Positions 40,389 to 49,204 of a DNA stretch of 64,000 nt are shown here, piece after piece. The position numbers and the translations under genes are program-made. Position 1 is the first letter of the stretch. Every line of letters begins with the position of its first letter. The stretch is from contig NZ_KE386573.1 in assembly GCF_000427685.1 (NCBI RefSeq), positions 1,782,938-1,846,937 of the forward strand. Reading direction: 5' to 3'. The DNA is from Haloplanus natans DSM 17983. GTDB taxonomy: Archaea > Halobacteriota > Halobacteria > Halobacteriales > Haloferacaceae. The notes under the pieces are model-generated. The model had not been told where the DNA came from, searched no databases, and saw nothing but the letters and a program-made list of their open reading frames with translations.

Positions 40389-42122
40389 TTACGAGAGGAA
40401 GCCGCGGGCCGCCTCTGCTCCTTCGACGGTCCCCGAGGCGTTCATCTTCGCGGTCGCCGACCGGTACATCGTGTAGATCTGCACGACGAGTGCGAAGACC
40501 CACAGCGCGTAGCCGGCCGGGCCACTGCCCACGACGCCGACCGTCGTGTTGAACGCCGGGAAGTTCAGGCCGTAGGCTTCCGGCGAGGTGAGCACGCCAC
40601 CGATCAGCAGGACGGTGAAGTACCCGAAGAAGCCGGTTGCCCACCACATCGCGACGATGCGACCCCAGCCGGGCTGGGTGTGCTCCGGCAGGCGCGTCGT
40701 GTTCAGGATGGTCACGAGCGCGTTGTACGGCCACATCATCGCACCGGCGATGGCGGCACCGATGACTAGCAGGATCCACGGCTGCTGGAACTGCGCGACG
40801 ATGATGAGGATGCCCCACAGCGTGAACAGCGTGAGCAGGCCGAGGAAGACCCGCGAGAGGTCCCAACCGGCCGCGCGTCCGTAGCCCTCGAAGATGATGT
40901 CCACGCTGTTGCGGACGAACGCTTCGAGGATGGCGTACTGCGTGCTGAACAGGGCGATGAAGATCACCACGTACATCAGCTGCTGTTGGATCCCACCGAG
41001 TTCCGGGATGATCACGTTGAGCCACATGTTGATGGCTCCCTGATCCGTCCCGGCGGCGTACTCGACGGAGATGGTCATCGCGACCGTCGCGACGACGAGC
41101 AGGCCGACGACGAACGTCAGGAAGTGTTCCTGCTGGGTGACCTTCCACCACTGCTTCCAGCGAACGAGGTTCTTCTCGGAGGGTTCGAACGTGTAGCCAC
41201 CGTGAATCTCTTCGGGCTCGGCACCGCGAAGCGGGTTCTTCACGCGGCCCTGGTAAGAGCCCATGCCGTACCCCTTCTCGCGGGCCCAGACGCCCTGTGC
41301 GAGGTTGACGTATCCGCCGGCACCTGCGTACGCGAGGCCGCCGAGGAACGTCGCGATGTCCATGTTCTGCGGGAGCGCGCCGAAGTTGACGGCGCCCGCA
41401 GGGATATTGGCGAACTGGCCGATCGAGCCCCCAATGAAGGCCAGGATGACCGCGCCGAGGATGGCGATGACCATCAGGACGATCTGTGCCTTCTCGATGG
41501 CGTTGTACACGATGGGCCCCGCCTGGTAACTGAGCCAGATGATGACCATCGTCGCGACGCCGATGGGCGCCCAGTTCTCGGTCGGGAGGATCCCCGTCCA
41601 TGCGGCGAACACCTTCGATGCGCCGGCCGCCCAGCCGGGCCAGCCGACGTGGAAGAAGCCGGCGACGAGGAAGAACCACGGCCAGAAGCTGTTGAGGCGG
41701 TCGAAGCCGCGGAAGATGCTCTCCCCGGTGGCAATCGTCCACCGCTGGAGCTCCGTGTTGATGAAGAACTGGGTGATCACGCCGACCCAGAAGGCCCAGT
41801 ACAGACCCCAGCCGTTCTGGGCGACGAGCGTCGGCCAGAACATCGTCTCACCGCTCCCGAGCGATGCACCGAGCATAATCGCGCTCGGCCCAACGATGTG
41901 AGACACCTTCGGCACTTTGGGCATGTCGTACTTCCGGAAGCCCCATTTGCCGTCGGTGCTCGGATACTCGCTGGTCTCGGGTGCAACTTCGAGCGAGTCG
42001 TAGTCGACATCACGATACACCGTCGCACGATACTGTTTCCCGACTTCGGCCGTCGTGAAGATGTCGTCTTCGGTCAGGCCGCCGTCGGTTTCTACTTTTG
42101 GTTCGTCGTGGTCGTCTGTCAT
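40389..42122 (-). CDS. Nramp-family divalent-metal-type transporter
   Basis: A 577-residue protein with 11-12 membrane helices. SHIVGPSAIMLGASLGSGET is the first conserved Nramp helix; the usual Asp-Pro-Gly is here Ser-Gly-Glu (GSGET), so the metal-binding site differs from classical Mn/Fe Nramp and may transport another substrate. The block AGAGGYVNLAQGVWAREKGY is another family region. A long cytoplasmic N-terminal extension (70 residues) and a loop (NPLRGAEPEEIHGGYTFEPS) are haloarchaeal features. AT-rich upstream DNA holds ATTTATGATA near 42205 on the minus strand as a likely TATA box. Confidence 0.78.
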   Translation of the reverse strand: MTDDHDEPKVETDGGLTEDDIFTTAEVGKQYRATVYRDVDYDSLEVAPETSEYPSTDGKWGFRKYDMPKVPKVSHIVGPSAIMLGASLGSGETMFWPTLVAQNGWGLYWAFWVGVITQFFINTELQRWTIATGESIFRGFDRLNSFWPWFFLVAGFFHVGWPGWAAGASKVFAAWTGILPTENWAPIGVATMVIIWLSYQAGPIVYNAIEKAQIVLMVIAILGAVILAFIGGSIGQFANIPAGAVNFGALPQNMDIATFLGGLAYAGAGGYVNLAQGVWAREKGYGMGSYQGRVKNPLRGAEPEEIHGGYTFEPSEKNLVRWKQWWKVTQQEHFLTFVVGLLVVATVAMTISVEYAAGTDQGAINMWLNVIIPELGGIQQQLMYVVIFIALFSTQYAILEAFVRNSVDIIFEGYGRAAGWDLSRVFLGLLTLFTLWGILIIVAQFQQPWILLVIGAAIAGAMMWPYNALVTILNTTRLPEHTQPGWGRIVAMWWATGFFGYFTVLLIGGVLTSPEAYGLNFPAFNTTVGVVGSGPAGYALWVFALVVQIYTMYRSATAKMNASGTVEGAEAARGFLS

Positions 42123-42476
42123 AATCTCCCCTTGATTCGCGGGATCATACTTCGTGGGTCATGCTACCATCGTCTGTGCGATCCATGTTATCCAGGTTTG
42201 TCATATCATAAATAATCATCGATGCGTGACAGAGGTATTACCATTATGACGGGATAGACCGACTCACGGAGGCAAAAACGTCGAATACGCACGACTCAAG
42301 GCACGAAAGAGAGCGGCGTCATCAGCCGCAACGTGTCAATCGAATTGTTTTAACTCCGCCCCGGCGACCCATCGGTATCGGCGTTCGCGGGGCCGTCGCG
42401 TACGGAGTGCGCTAGCTGTGTATCGGTGACTGCTAACCTGGCTTGACGAACGGGTAGGACTGATCTATGATAAACC
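42123..42476. other. Intergenic region
   Basis: Upstream region of the Nramp gene and downstream of the cyclophilin-like gene. I see no gene, tRNA or repeat in it. Confidence 0.4.
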
Positions 42477-42860
42477 CTATGAGCGCTCCACGACACGAAC
42501 CGTCGCGTCGGTCCCCGAAGGGAGGGCAGACAGGGGGGTCGTGTCGGCGAGGCGCGCGACGACGTTCACGGGCGAAGCCGCCCGCGGCTCCGATCCGGAA
42601 CTCGCCGGCGTCGGTCCCCAAAACAGGCATAGAGCCGGTCCCTGAGGCCAGTAAGCGACCGTCCCCGGTTCGACTTCGGCGCGGGCGTTCGGTTCGAGGG
42701 CCACGTCCACGGGCACGTCGAAATAGAGTTCGTCGCCCCACCGGGCGGCCTGCCCCTCGACGGGCAGGGCACCGGCGAGCGCCCGGCGCGTCTCTGGACT
42801 CTCCGAAACCCACGAGGCGCCCATCTCCGTCCCGTCGACCGTGACGACTAGATCCGACAT
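42477..42860 (-). CDS. Cyclophilin-like fold protein (DUF3830-like)
   Basis: A 127-residue beta-barrel-type protein. MSDLVVTVDGTEMGASWVSE, GQAARWGDELYFDVPVDVAL, EVEPGTVAYWPQGPALCLFW and GPTPASSGSEPRAASPVNVV match the small cyclophilin-like proteins (TM1367/DUF3830) in which isomerase residues are missing. Function unknown. ATG 42860 gives the family start. Located 57 bp downstream of the large oxidoreductase on the same strand. Confidence 0.68.
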   Translation of the reverse strand: MSDLVVTVDGTEMGASWVSESPETRRALAGALPVEGQAARWGDELYFDVPVDVALEPNARAEVEPGTVAYWPQGPALCLFWGPTPASSGSEPRAASPVNVVARLADTTPLSALPSGTDATVRVVERS

Positions 42861-42916
42861 GAGCGTGCCGTCGTCACGAACCGGCATATATCCCGGGGAG
42901 ACGGTGGGTCGACCGA

Positions 42917-45900
42917 TCAGTTCAGCGCGTCGGCGAGCTTCTCGACCGGATGGGGTGGGTGGTCGTCGTACTCGTCGCCGAGCTGGGAGCGACAGGAGGC
43001 GCCGGGGGCGGTCACCACGTCACCCGGGCTCGACTCGACTTCCTCGAACAGGAGGTTCCCGATGGCCTGCGAGATGTCGTAATGCTCCTCGTGGTAGCCG
43101 AAGGAGCCGGCCATCCCACAGCAGGTCGTGTTGAGCGTGTCCACCTCGTAGCCCGCACCCTGGAGGGCGCCGACGGCGTGGTGGTCCTTGTTCGTCGCCT
43201 TCTGGTTGCAGTGGCCGTGGTACGAGAGCGACTTCCGCGGCGTGCCGAAGTCCGCCACCTCGGACAGTCCCGTTACGTCGGCGTACTCCATGATTCCGTA
43301 GGCGGCGTCGGAGACGGCCTCCGCGGCCGGGCCGGAGAGCAGGTCGCGGTACTCGTCCTGGAACATGACGGCGTCGGACGGCTCGATGAACACGACCGAC
43401 CAGCCGTTCTCGACGTCTTCGCGCAGCGCCGAGACGTTCGCCTCGGCCCGCTCACGGCAGAGGTCGAGCATACCCGACGAGAAGGCCGCGCGCCCGGACG
43501 GCGCCACGTCGTCGGGGATGCGGACGAACACGTCCGCGGCCTCGAGCACTTCGATAGCCGCCTTCCCCGCCTCGGGGTAGATGTAGTTCGTGTAGGTGTC
43601 CGGAAACAGAAGCACCTGATCGCGCGCGTCGCTCGGGGCGACCTGGCAGCGACCACGGCGCTCGAACCACGCTTCGAGGCTCTCGCCCGCGAAGGTGGGG
43701 AGTTCGCGCTCCCGGGAGATGCCGAGTGCCTCCTCCATTACCGCGCGCGCACCCGGAATCTTGGGGGCGACGTTCGAGAGCGGCGCGAACATCGATCCGA
43801 CCTTCGATAGCGTGTCGATGTTGGCGAAGACACGCTCTCGCAGGCTGATGCCCTCTTCCTGGTGGTACTGGTGTTTGACCTCCGTCTTCAGCTTCGCCAT
43901 GTCGACGCCGGTCGGACAGTCGCTCTTACAGCCCTTACAGCCGACACAGAGGTCCATGACCTCCTCCTGGAAGCGATCGGAGTAGATTTCGTCCTCGTCG
44001 AGTTCGCCGCTGATGGCGGCACGAAGCATGTTCGCGCGGCCGCGCGTCGTCTGAATCTCCTCCTCGGACGCCCGGTAGGTCGGACACATGACCTCCGAGT
44101 CGGTCTGTCGGCAGGTCCCACAGCCGTTACACAGTTCGACGAGGTGGGAGAACCCACCCTCGTCCTCGAAGTCGAGCGTCGTCTGGGGCTCGACCGACTG
44201 GTACTCCGCGCCGTAGCGGAGGTTCTCGCGCATATCGGCGCCGACGCCGCGATCCGAGTCGGGACCGATATCCTCGGGGCCGTCGCGGTAGACGACGTTG
44301 CCCGGATGCATGTGCCAGTCGGGGTCGAACGCCGTCTTCAGCTCCTTGAACGCCGCCCACAGGTCCGGCCCGTACATTTTGGGGTTGAACTCCGTCCGTG
44401 CCATGCCGTCGCCGTGTTCGCCGGAAAAGGAGCCGTAATGTTCGAGCACGAGGTCCGTCACGTCCTCCGTGATGGAGTGCATCTTCTCGATGCCCTCGTC
44501 GTCTTTGAGGTTGAGGATGGGCCGGATGTGGAGTGTGCCGCTCCCGGCGTGGGCGAAGTAGGCGGCGGAGGTACCGTGATCCTCGAGGACCTCCTCGAAC
44601 TCGAAGACGTATTCGGCCAGTTCCTCCGGCGGCACCGTCGCGTCCTCGATGAACGGGTACGGCTTGGGGTCGCCTTTCATCCCCATCAGCAGGGGAATAG
44701 CGGCCTTCCGGAGCTTCCAGATGTCGGCCTGATCCTCCTCGGTGTAGGCCTCGATGGCGTGGAAGGCGTCGCCGTTCTCGACGAAGTAGTCGTTGGTCTC
44801 TCCGATTGCCTCCTCGAAGTCGTCGACGAGTTCGGAGTCGAACTCCAGCATCAGCGCCGCCTTCGTCCCCTCCGGAATCATCTCGACGTACTGGGCGTAC
44901 TCCGTCGAGTCGGCGGCGAGTTGGAACACCTCGTCGTCCATCAACTCCACGGCACCCACGTCGAACTGGAGGGCCTCCGGGACCGCTTCCATCGTCTCCA
45001 CGAGGTCGTCGAAACAGTAGAGGACGAGCGCCGTCTCCTCGGGCAGGGTGACGAGGGACACCTCGGCCTCGACGATGACGCCGAGGGTCCCCTCCGCGCC
45101 GACGAACAGTTTTGAGAGGTTGATGACCTCCTCGCCGGCCTCGTTCTCGTAGATGACCTTCTGGAGGTTGTAGCCCGACACCGAGCGCTTGAGGTCGGGG
45201 TACTTTTCATCGATCTCGTCTTCGTGTTCCTCGACCAGACGGCGGGTCGTCTCGTAGATCCGCGCTTCGAGGTCGTCGCCGTCGACTTTTCGGTCCCACT
45301 CGTCGCTGTCGAGGACGATCTCTTCGGTGTGGATGAGCGACCCGTCCGCGAGCACCATGTCCAGTTCCTCCGTGTAGGCGTCGGTGATGCCGTAGCGGAC
45401 GGAGTGAGCGCCCGTGGAGTTGTTACCGATGCCGCCCACGATCGTCGACCGGTTCGACGAGGCCGGGTCGGGCGCGAACTTCAGCCCGAACTGTTCGAGG
45501 TGGTTGTCGAGGTGGTCCTGCACGACGCCGGGCTGGACGACCGCGCGCTGGCCGTCCGGATCCACGTCGACGATGTCGTCCATGTAGCGCGTGAAGTCGA
45601 CGACGACACAGCCCGGTCCGACCGTCTGCCCGCCGAGCGAGGAGCCGGTCCCACGGGGCAGGATCGGCACGCCGTGTTCGGCGGCCGTCTCGACCGTATG
45701 CTGCACGTCCTCGATCGTCTGCGGCAACACGACGCCCGCCGGCTTCGCCTGATAGATGCTCCCGTCCGTCGCGTACAGCACCTGTGCGTACTCGTCGAAG
45801 GAGACGTCACCACGGACCCCGGCCCGGAGGTCCTCGGCGAGCGCCTGGTACCCCTCCGCGTCCGGGTGTTCGTGCCCCAGCGAATCCGCGGAGGTCTCTA

Positions 45901-45928
45901 ACCCCGTTGATCGATCATCAATGGCCAT
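42917..45928 (-). CDS. FAD-binding and [4Fe-4S] D-lactate-type dehydrogenase
   Basis: A 1003-residue fusion. Residues 50-290: PCMH FAD domain (GVPILPRGTGSSLGGQTVGP, SSNRSTIVGGIGNNSTGAHS). Residues to about 560: FAD-oxidase C-terminal domain (YFAHAGSGTLHIRPILNLKD, GSFSGEHGDGMARTEFNPK). Then ferredoxin-like CNGCGTCRQTDSEVMCPTYR and CVGCKGCKSDCPTGVDMAKL, and a CCG-type region with YHGHCNQKATNKDHHA and TCCGMAGSFGYHEEHYDISQ. The set equals GlcD/Dld plus GlpC in one chain, passing electrons from D-lactate or another 2-hydroxyacid to quinone. It is found in haloarchaea growing on lactate. No lactate permease is adjacent. Confidence 0.88.
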   Translation of the reverse strand: MAIDDRSTGLETSADSLGHEHPDAEGYQALAEDLRAGVRGDVSFDEYAQVLYATDGSIYQAKPAGVVLPQTIEDVQHTVETAAEHGVPILPRGTGSSLGGQTVGPGCVVVDFTRYMDDIVDVDPDGQRAVVQPGVVQDHLDNHLEQFGLKFAPDPASSNRSTIVGGIGNNSTGAHSVRYGITDAYTEELDMVLADGSLIHTEEIVLDSDEWDRKVDGDDLEARIYETTRRLVEEHEDEIDEKYPDLKRSVSGYNLQKVIYENEAGEEVINLSKLFVGAEGTLGVIVEAEVSLVTLPEETALVLYCFDDLVETMEAVPEALQFDVGAVELMDDEVFQLAADSTEYAQYVEMIPEGTKAALMLEFDSELVDDFEEAIGETNDYFVENGDAFHAIEAYTEEDQADIWKLRKAAIPLLMGMKGDPKPYPFIEDATVPPEELAEYVFEFEEVLEDHGTSAAYFAHAGSGTLHIRPILNLKDDEGIEKMHSITEDVTDLVLEHYGSFSGEHGDGMARTEFNPKMYGPDLWAAFKELKTAFDPDWHMHPGNVVYRDGPEDIGPDSDRGVGADMRENLRYGAEYQSVEPQTTLDFEDEGGFSHLVELCNGCGTCRQTDSEVMCPTYRASEEEIQTTRGRANMLRAAISGELDEDEIYSDRFQEEVMDLCVGCKGCKSDCPTGVDMAKLKTEVKHQYHQEEGISLRERVFANIDTLSKVGSMFAPLSNVAPKIPGARAVMEEALGISRERELPTFAGESLEAWFERRGRCQVAPSDARDQVLLFPDTYTNYIYPEAGKAAIEVLEAADVFVRIPDDVAPSGRAAFSSGMLDLCRERAEANVSALREDVENGWSVVFIEPSDAVMFQDEYRDLLSGPAAEAVSDAAYGIMEYADVTGLSEVADFGTPRKSLSYHGHCNQKATNKDHHAVGALQGAGYEVDTLNTTCCGMAGSFGYHEEHYDISQAIGNLLFEEVESSPGDVVTAPGASCRSQLGDEYDDHPPHPVEKLADALN

Positions 45929-46301
45929 GCGTCGCACACCGGACTCGCCGAATATAACTCCTACGTTAGTGGACCGACCCCTCTCCCCGCCGTCCTTCGA
46001 TTATCATGAACGTTCGGGCGTAATTGTTGCCGGAATCGATAGCAATTGACACGGCCGATCGGCCGCGAATCCACCGACATCGAGGGATGGCTCCGGGGCG
46101 TGAGGGGCGCCACGCGACGGCGGGACTGATACGCGCGTCGATCCCGGCCGTGTCGTTCGGATCGGTCACGCCCCCGACTTCGACGGTGTCGTCGGGCGTG
46201 CGGTCCGTCAGCCCCGACGTATCAGCATCTATCCGGCGCCACGCCGTCGGCGGACCCCATCAACCATCTTTTTGTCTCCGCGCGGGCGAGCGTGAGACGC
46301 A
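45929..46301. other. Intergenic region, no supported gene
   Basis: About 370 bp between the divergent dehydrogenase and VOC genes. A minus-strand frame around 46040-46230 reads protein-like for 60 residues (DDTVEVGGVTDPNDTAGIDA) but lacks a start; it may be a gene remnant. Confidence 0.4.
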
Positions 46302-46670
46302 ATGAATCTGATTCACGTCTGTCTGAACGTCGCGGACGCGGACGAATCCATCGCGTTCTACGAACAGTTCGGCTTCGAGGAGTCGTGGTCGTTCGAGACG
46401 CCCGACGGCGAGACGGAGAACCGCTACGTCGCGGACCCCGACGGCGTCGAACTCCAGCTCTCCGAAACCGAGGGCGAGACCGAGTTCGAACAGGGTACCG
46501 CGTGGGACCACCTCGCGCTCGGCGTCGACGACGTTGACGCCACCTTCGAGGAGATCGATCACTACGGCGTCGTTGAGGAACCGGGCGACCAGCCCGCCGC
46601 GGGCGCCCGTACGGCGTTCGTTCGGGACCCGGACGGCCACGTCGTCGAACTCGTCGAACCGCTCGAATAA
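46302..46670 (+). CDS. VOC-family (glyoxalase I-like) protein
   Basis: A 122-residue vicinal-oxygen-chelate domain with two beta-alpha-beta-beta-beta units. MNLIHVCLNVADADESIAFY begins with the metal-binding His and WDHLALGVDDVDATFEEI carries the second, while Glu in LQLSETEGETE and in HVVELVEPLE complete the likely site. This looks like lactoylglutathione-lyase-type proteins. As halophilic archaea lack glutathione, the true substrate differs. Transcribed alone, before the DsbA-like gene (72 bp apart). Confidence 0.85.
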   Translation: MNLIHVCLNVADADESIAFYEQFGFEESWSFETPDGETENRYVADPDGVELQLSETEGETEFEQGTAWDHLALGVDDVDATFEEIDHYGVVEEPGDQPAAGARTAFVRDPDGHVVELVEPLE

Positions 46671-46742
46671 GCTCGACCGGGTCGTGCGCGCGGCGCTCAC
46701 ACCCGGCGAAGCGTCTTTTTGCTTCCGACGCCTCGCTCCTGT

Positions 46743-47456
46743 ATGACAGGCGATCCACTCCCGGCGAGCCGAACGACCCGCCGGGCCGTCCTCGCGAGCG
46801 GGGGCGCCCTCCTCGGTACGGGCTGTCTCGGGGGAGCCGGAGGAGACGGGAGCGGAGACGGGACCGACGACGGTGGCGGTGGCGCTCCGCCCCTCGCCGA
46901 CCACCCCGTCGGTCAGAACCTCGCCGCCCAGCCCCGTCTCGGCCCCGATCCCGCCGAGGCGACCGGTGTCATCGTCGCGTTCGAGGACCCCTCCTGTCCC
47001 CGGTGTGCGGCCTTCGAGAGCGTGACCGTCCCGAAGATCAGATCGGAACTCGTCGACCCCGGCGACGCGGCCTACGTCGTCCGGACGGTGCCGCTCGTCT
47101 ACCCGTGGGGCGAGCCGGCGATCCAGGCGCTCGAAGCGACATACGCGCGCGACGCCGACGCCTTCTGGGCGCTGCTGACCCACTACTTCGACGAACAGGA
47201 CGCCTTCGACACCGGAAACGTCCTCGACCGGACGGCGACGTTTCTGTCCGCCGAGACGAGCGTCGACGCCGCGGCCGTCGTCGACGACGCCGAAGAGGCG
47301 GCGTACGACGACGCCGTCGGGACCGACCTCGCCGCGGCCGAGGCGGCGGGGGTGAGTGGCACGCCCACCGTCTTCCTCTTTCGCGACGGACAGTACCGAA
47401 CGCGGGTGACGGGATCGGTGAGCTTCAACCTCGTACAGCAGTCGCTGGGGCTGTGA
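46743..47456 (+). CDS. DsbA-family thioredoxin-fold lipoprotein
   Basis: A 237-residue protein. Tat-type N-terminus ASRTTRRAVLASGGALLG then TGCLGG, a lipobox with lipid attachment at the Cys. After a Gly/Asp-rich linker comes the thioredoxin-like domain: VIVAFEDPSCPRCAAFESVT with the redox CPRC, and GVSGTPTVFLFRDGQYRTRV with the cis-proline loop. It would form or exchange disulfides outside the cell. It is translationally coupled (GTGA) to a membrane protein with a Cys pair, which could reoxidise it in the way DsbB/VKOR serves DsbA. Confidence 0.85.
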   Translation: MTGDPLPASRTTRRAVLASGGALLGTGCLGGAGGDGSGDGTDDGGGGAPPLADHPVGQNLAAQPRLGPDPAEATGVIVAFEDPSCPRCAAFESVTVPKIRSELVDPGDAAYVVRTVPLVYPWGEPAIQALEATYARDADAFWALLTHYFDEQDAFDTGNVLDRTATFLSAETSVDAAAVVDDAEEAAYDDAVGTDLAAAEAAGVSGTPTVFLFRDGQYRTRVTGSVSFNLVQQSLGL

Positions 47457-48028
47457 TCTCCCTCCCCCTCCGCCGCGACGACTGGCGACTGATGGGTCGC
47501 ACGGCACGGCTCGTCCTCGGCGTCCCGGCGTACGCCCTCCTTGGCGTCGTCGCCGCCGCCGTCGCGCTCACCGGGTTCGTCCTCTCGCAGAACCTTCCGT
47601 TCGTGGGCGACGTGCTCGCCGGTCCCGTGCCGGCGTCGGCGCTGTTGGAACTCTACCCCTTCGTCGGCATCTCCTACGGCCCGGTGACGGGGACGGTCGT
47701 CGTGCTCGTCTCCCTCCTCGTCGGCGTCGACATCGCCCTCGTCGCCTACCACGTCCGCGAACACCGGCTCTCCGCGGAGGGGAGCGGCGGGAGCCTGATC
47801 GGCGTCCTCCTCGGGACCCTCGGCGCGGGCTGTGCGGCCTGTGGATCGGCCATCCTCGCGGGCGTCCTCTCGCTGTTCGGCGCGGCGGGGCTCGTGACGC
47901 TTCTCCCGCTCGACGGTCTGGAGTTCGCCATCCTGGCGCTCGCGGCGCTCGTTCTCTCGATTCACTGGTTGGCCGACGGGATGCGTGGGGGCGAGATCCG
48001 TGGCTGTCCGGTCGACCTGCAAAAATGA
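47453..48028 (+). CDS. Membrane protein with conserved CxxC-containing helix, partner of the DsbA-like protein
   Basis: GTG at 47453 overlaps the stop of the previous gene. The 191-residue protein has helices LVLGVPAYALLGVVAAAVAL, GTVVVLVSLLVGVDIALVAY, then GVLLGTLGAGCAACGSAILA and LSLFGAAGLVTLLPLDGLEF. The Cys-Ala-Ala-Cys in a helix entrance resembles the redox pair of DsbB/VKOR-like proteins or a metal site. A Trp/His-rich segment (SIHWLADGMRGGEIRGCPVD) closes the protein. Family unnamed to me. The coupling to a thioredoxin-fold lipoprotein suggests a redox or copper-type function, by inference. Confidence 0.65.
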   Translation: MISLPLRRDDWRLMGRTARLVLGVPAYALLGVVAAAVALTGFVLSQNLPFVGDVLAGPVPASALLELYPFVGISYGPVTGTVVVLVSLLVGVDIALVAYHVREHRLSAEGSGGSLIGVLLGTLGAGCAACGSAILAGVLSLFGAAGLVTLLPLDGLEFAILALAALVLSIHWLADGMRGGEIRGCPVDLQK

Positions 48029-48045
48029 GGCGTTCGGAGACCGAA

Positions 48046-48960
48046 CTAGAGGATGCCGGCCGCGCGGGCCTTGGCGACGATGTCCTGGGCCATCTTGTTG
48101 GTGGCCTCGTCGACCATCTGGCCGTCGACGGAGACGGCGCCCTTCCCTTCTTCCATCGCCTCGGCGTAGGCGTCGACGATGCGCTCGGCGCGGTCGGCGA
48201 CCTCGGGATCGGGTGCGAACACTTCGTTGCCGATCTCGATCTGGCTCGGGTGGATGGCCCACTTGCCGTCGCAGCCGATCATGTTAGCGCGCTCCGCGGA
48301 CGTGCGGAAGCCCTCGGGGTCGTCGATGTCGGCGTACGGGCCGTCCATGCAGGGCAGGCCGGCGCTTTTCGCGGCGGAGTTACACTCCGAGAGCGCGTGG
48401 TGCCAGTAGTGGCCGGGGTACTCGGGGAACTGCCCGATGTCGAGGCCGGGCGTCCCCATCGCGGCCGAGTAGTCGCCGGGGCCGAAGATGATCGAGGAGA
48501 GTCGGTCGGAGGCGTGGGCGATCTCGTAGACGTTGTGGATGCCGTCGCCGTCCTCGATCTGGGGTTCGAGGCCGATCCGTCCGATCTCCAGACCGTTGTT
48601 CTCCTCGACCTGTTCGAGCAGGTTCTCCACCGTGTGGATGTCGCTCGGACCCGCGACCTTCGGGATGATGATGTCGTCGATCCCCTCGCCGACGGCGCCG
48701 ACGACCTCGATGATGTCGTCGTACCACCACTGGGTGTCGATACCGTTCATCCGGTACGACAGGATCTTGTCGGACCAGTCGTGTTCTTCCACCGCTTCGA
48801 TCAGCGGCTGACGGGCCTCGACTTTCGCGTTGGGCGCGACGGAGTCCTCCAGGTCGAGGAAGACTTCGTCCGCGTCGCTCCGGGAGGCGCTCTCCATGAA
48901 GTCGGGATCACTGGCCGGCGTTGCAAGCTGCGTGCGCCGGAGTTCGACGTTGTCAGACAT
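48046..48960 (-). CDS. HpcH/HpaI-CitE-like lyase (citramalyl-/methylmalyl-CoA lyase type)
   Basis: A 304-residue TIM-barrel protein. SDADEVFLDLEDSVAPNAKV is the CitE signature with metal-binding acids, SYRMNGIDTQWWYDDIIEVV contains the substrate arginine, and IGLEPQIEDGDGIHNVYEIA gives the second metal Glu. The usual ending CDGKWAIHPSQIEIGNEVF is typical of CoA-lyases. Haloarchaeal relatives act as beta-methylmalyl-CoA or malyl-CoA lyases in the methylaspartate cycle and related acetyl-CoA assimilation. The exact substrate is open. Transcribed alone, convergent with the redox membrane protein, 17 bp between stops. Confidence 0.82.
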   Translation of the reverse strand: MSDNVELRRTQLATPASDPDFMESASRSDADEVFLDLEDSVAPNAKVEARQPLIEAVEEHDWSDKILSYRMNGIDTQWWYDDIIEVVGAVGEGIDDIIIPKVAGPSDIHTVENLLEQVEENNGLEIGRIGLEPQIEDGDGIHNVYEIAHASDRLSSIIFGPGDYSAAMGTPGLDIGQFPEYPGHYWHHALSECNSAAKSAGLPCMDGPYADIDDPEGFRTSAERANMIGCDGKWAIHPSQIEIGNEVFAPDPEVADRAERIVDAYAEAMEEGKGAVSVDGQMVDEATNKMAQDIVAKARAAGIL

Positions 48961-49171
48961 GATTTCTACCACCCACAAAAGCCCCTCGCTGACAAATAAA
49001 GATTCCTTAGTATCCGTGTTTTCGGGGGCTGACGTACGCGTTTTCGTTTACTGTCGACAACGGTCGGACCCGCCGGCCGTACCGGCGTCTCGGCGGTCGG
49101 CCCACCGGGACGACATCCGACCGTCCGCCGGATCGAACGCGACGACACCCGCTCCCGACTCGCAGACTGAA

Positions 49172-49181
49172 CGCTTTTAGG
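49172..49181 (+). promoter_or_regulatory. TATA box of gatE
   Basis: CGCTTTTAGG lies about 28 bp before the ATG at 49205; GAGGT follows at 49193, so the gene could be leaderless or use a weak SD. Confidence 0.4.
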
Positions 49182-49204
49182 CTCGCCGGGTAGAGGTACG
49201 CCCA

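Noticed and set aside
46040-46240. Protein-like minus-strand stretch (DDTVEVGGVTDPNDTAGIDA) between the dehydrogenase and VOC genes
   Set aside because: No start codon in a sensible place and it runs into non-protein-like sequence; at most a remnant, so not listed as a gene.
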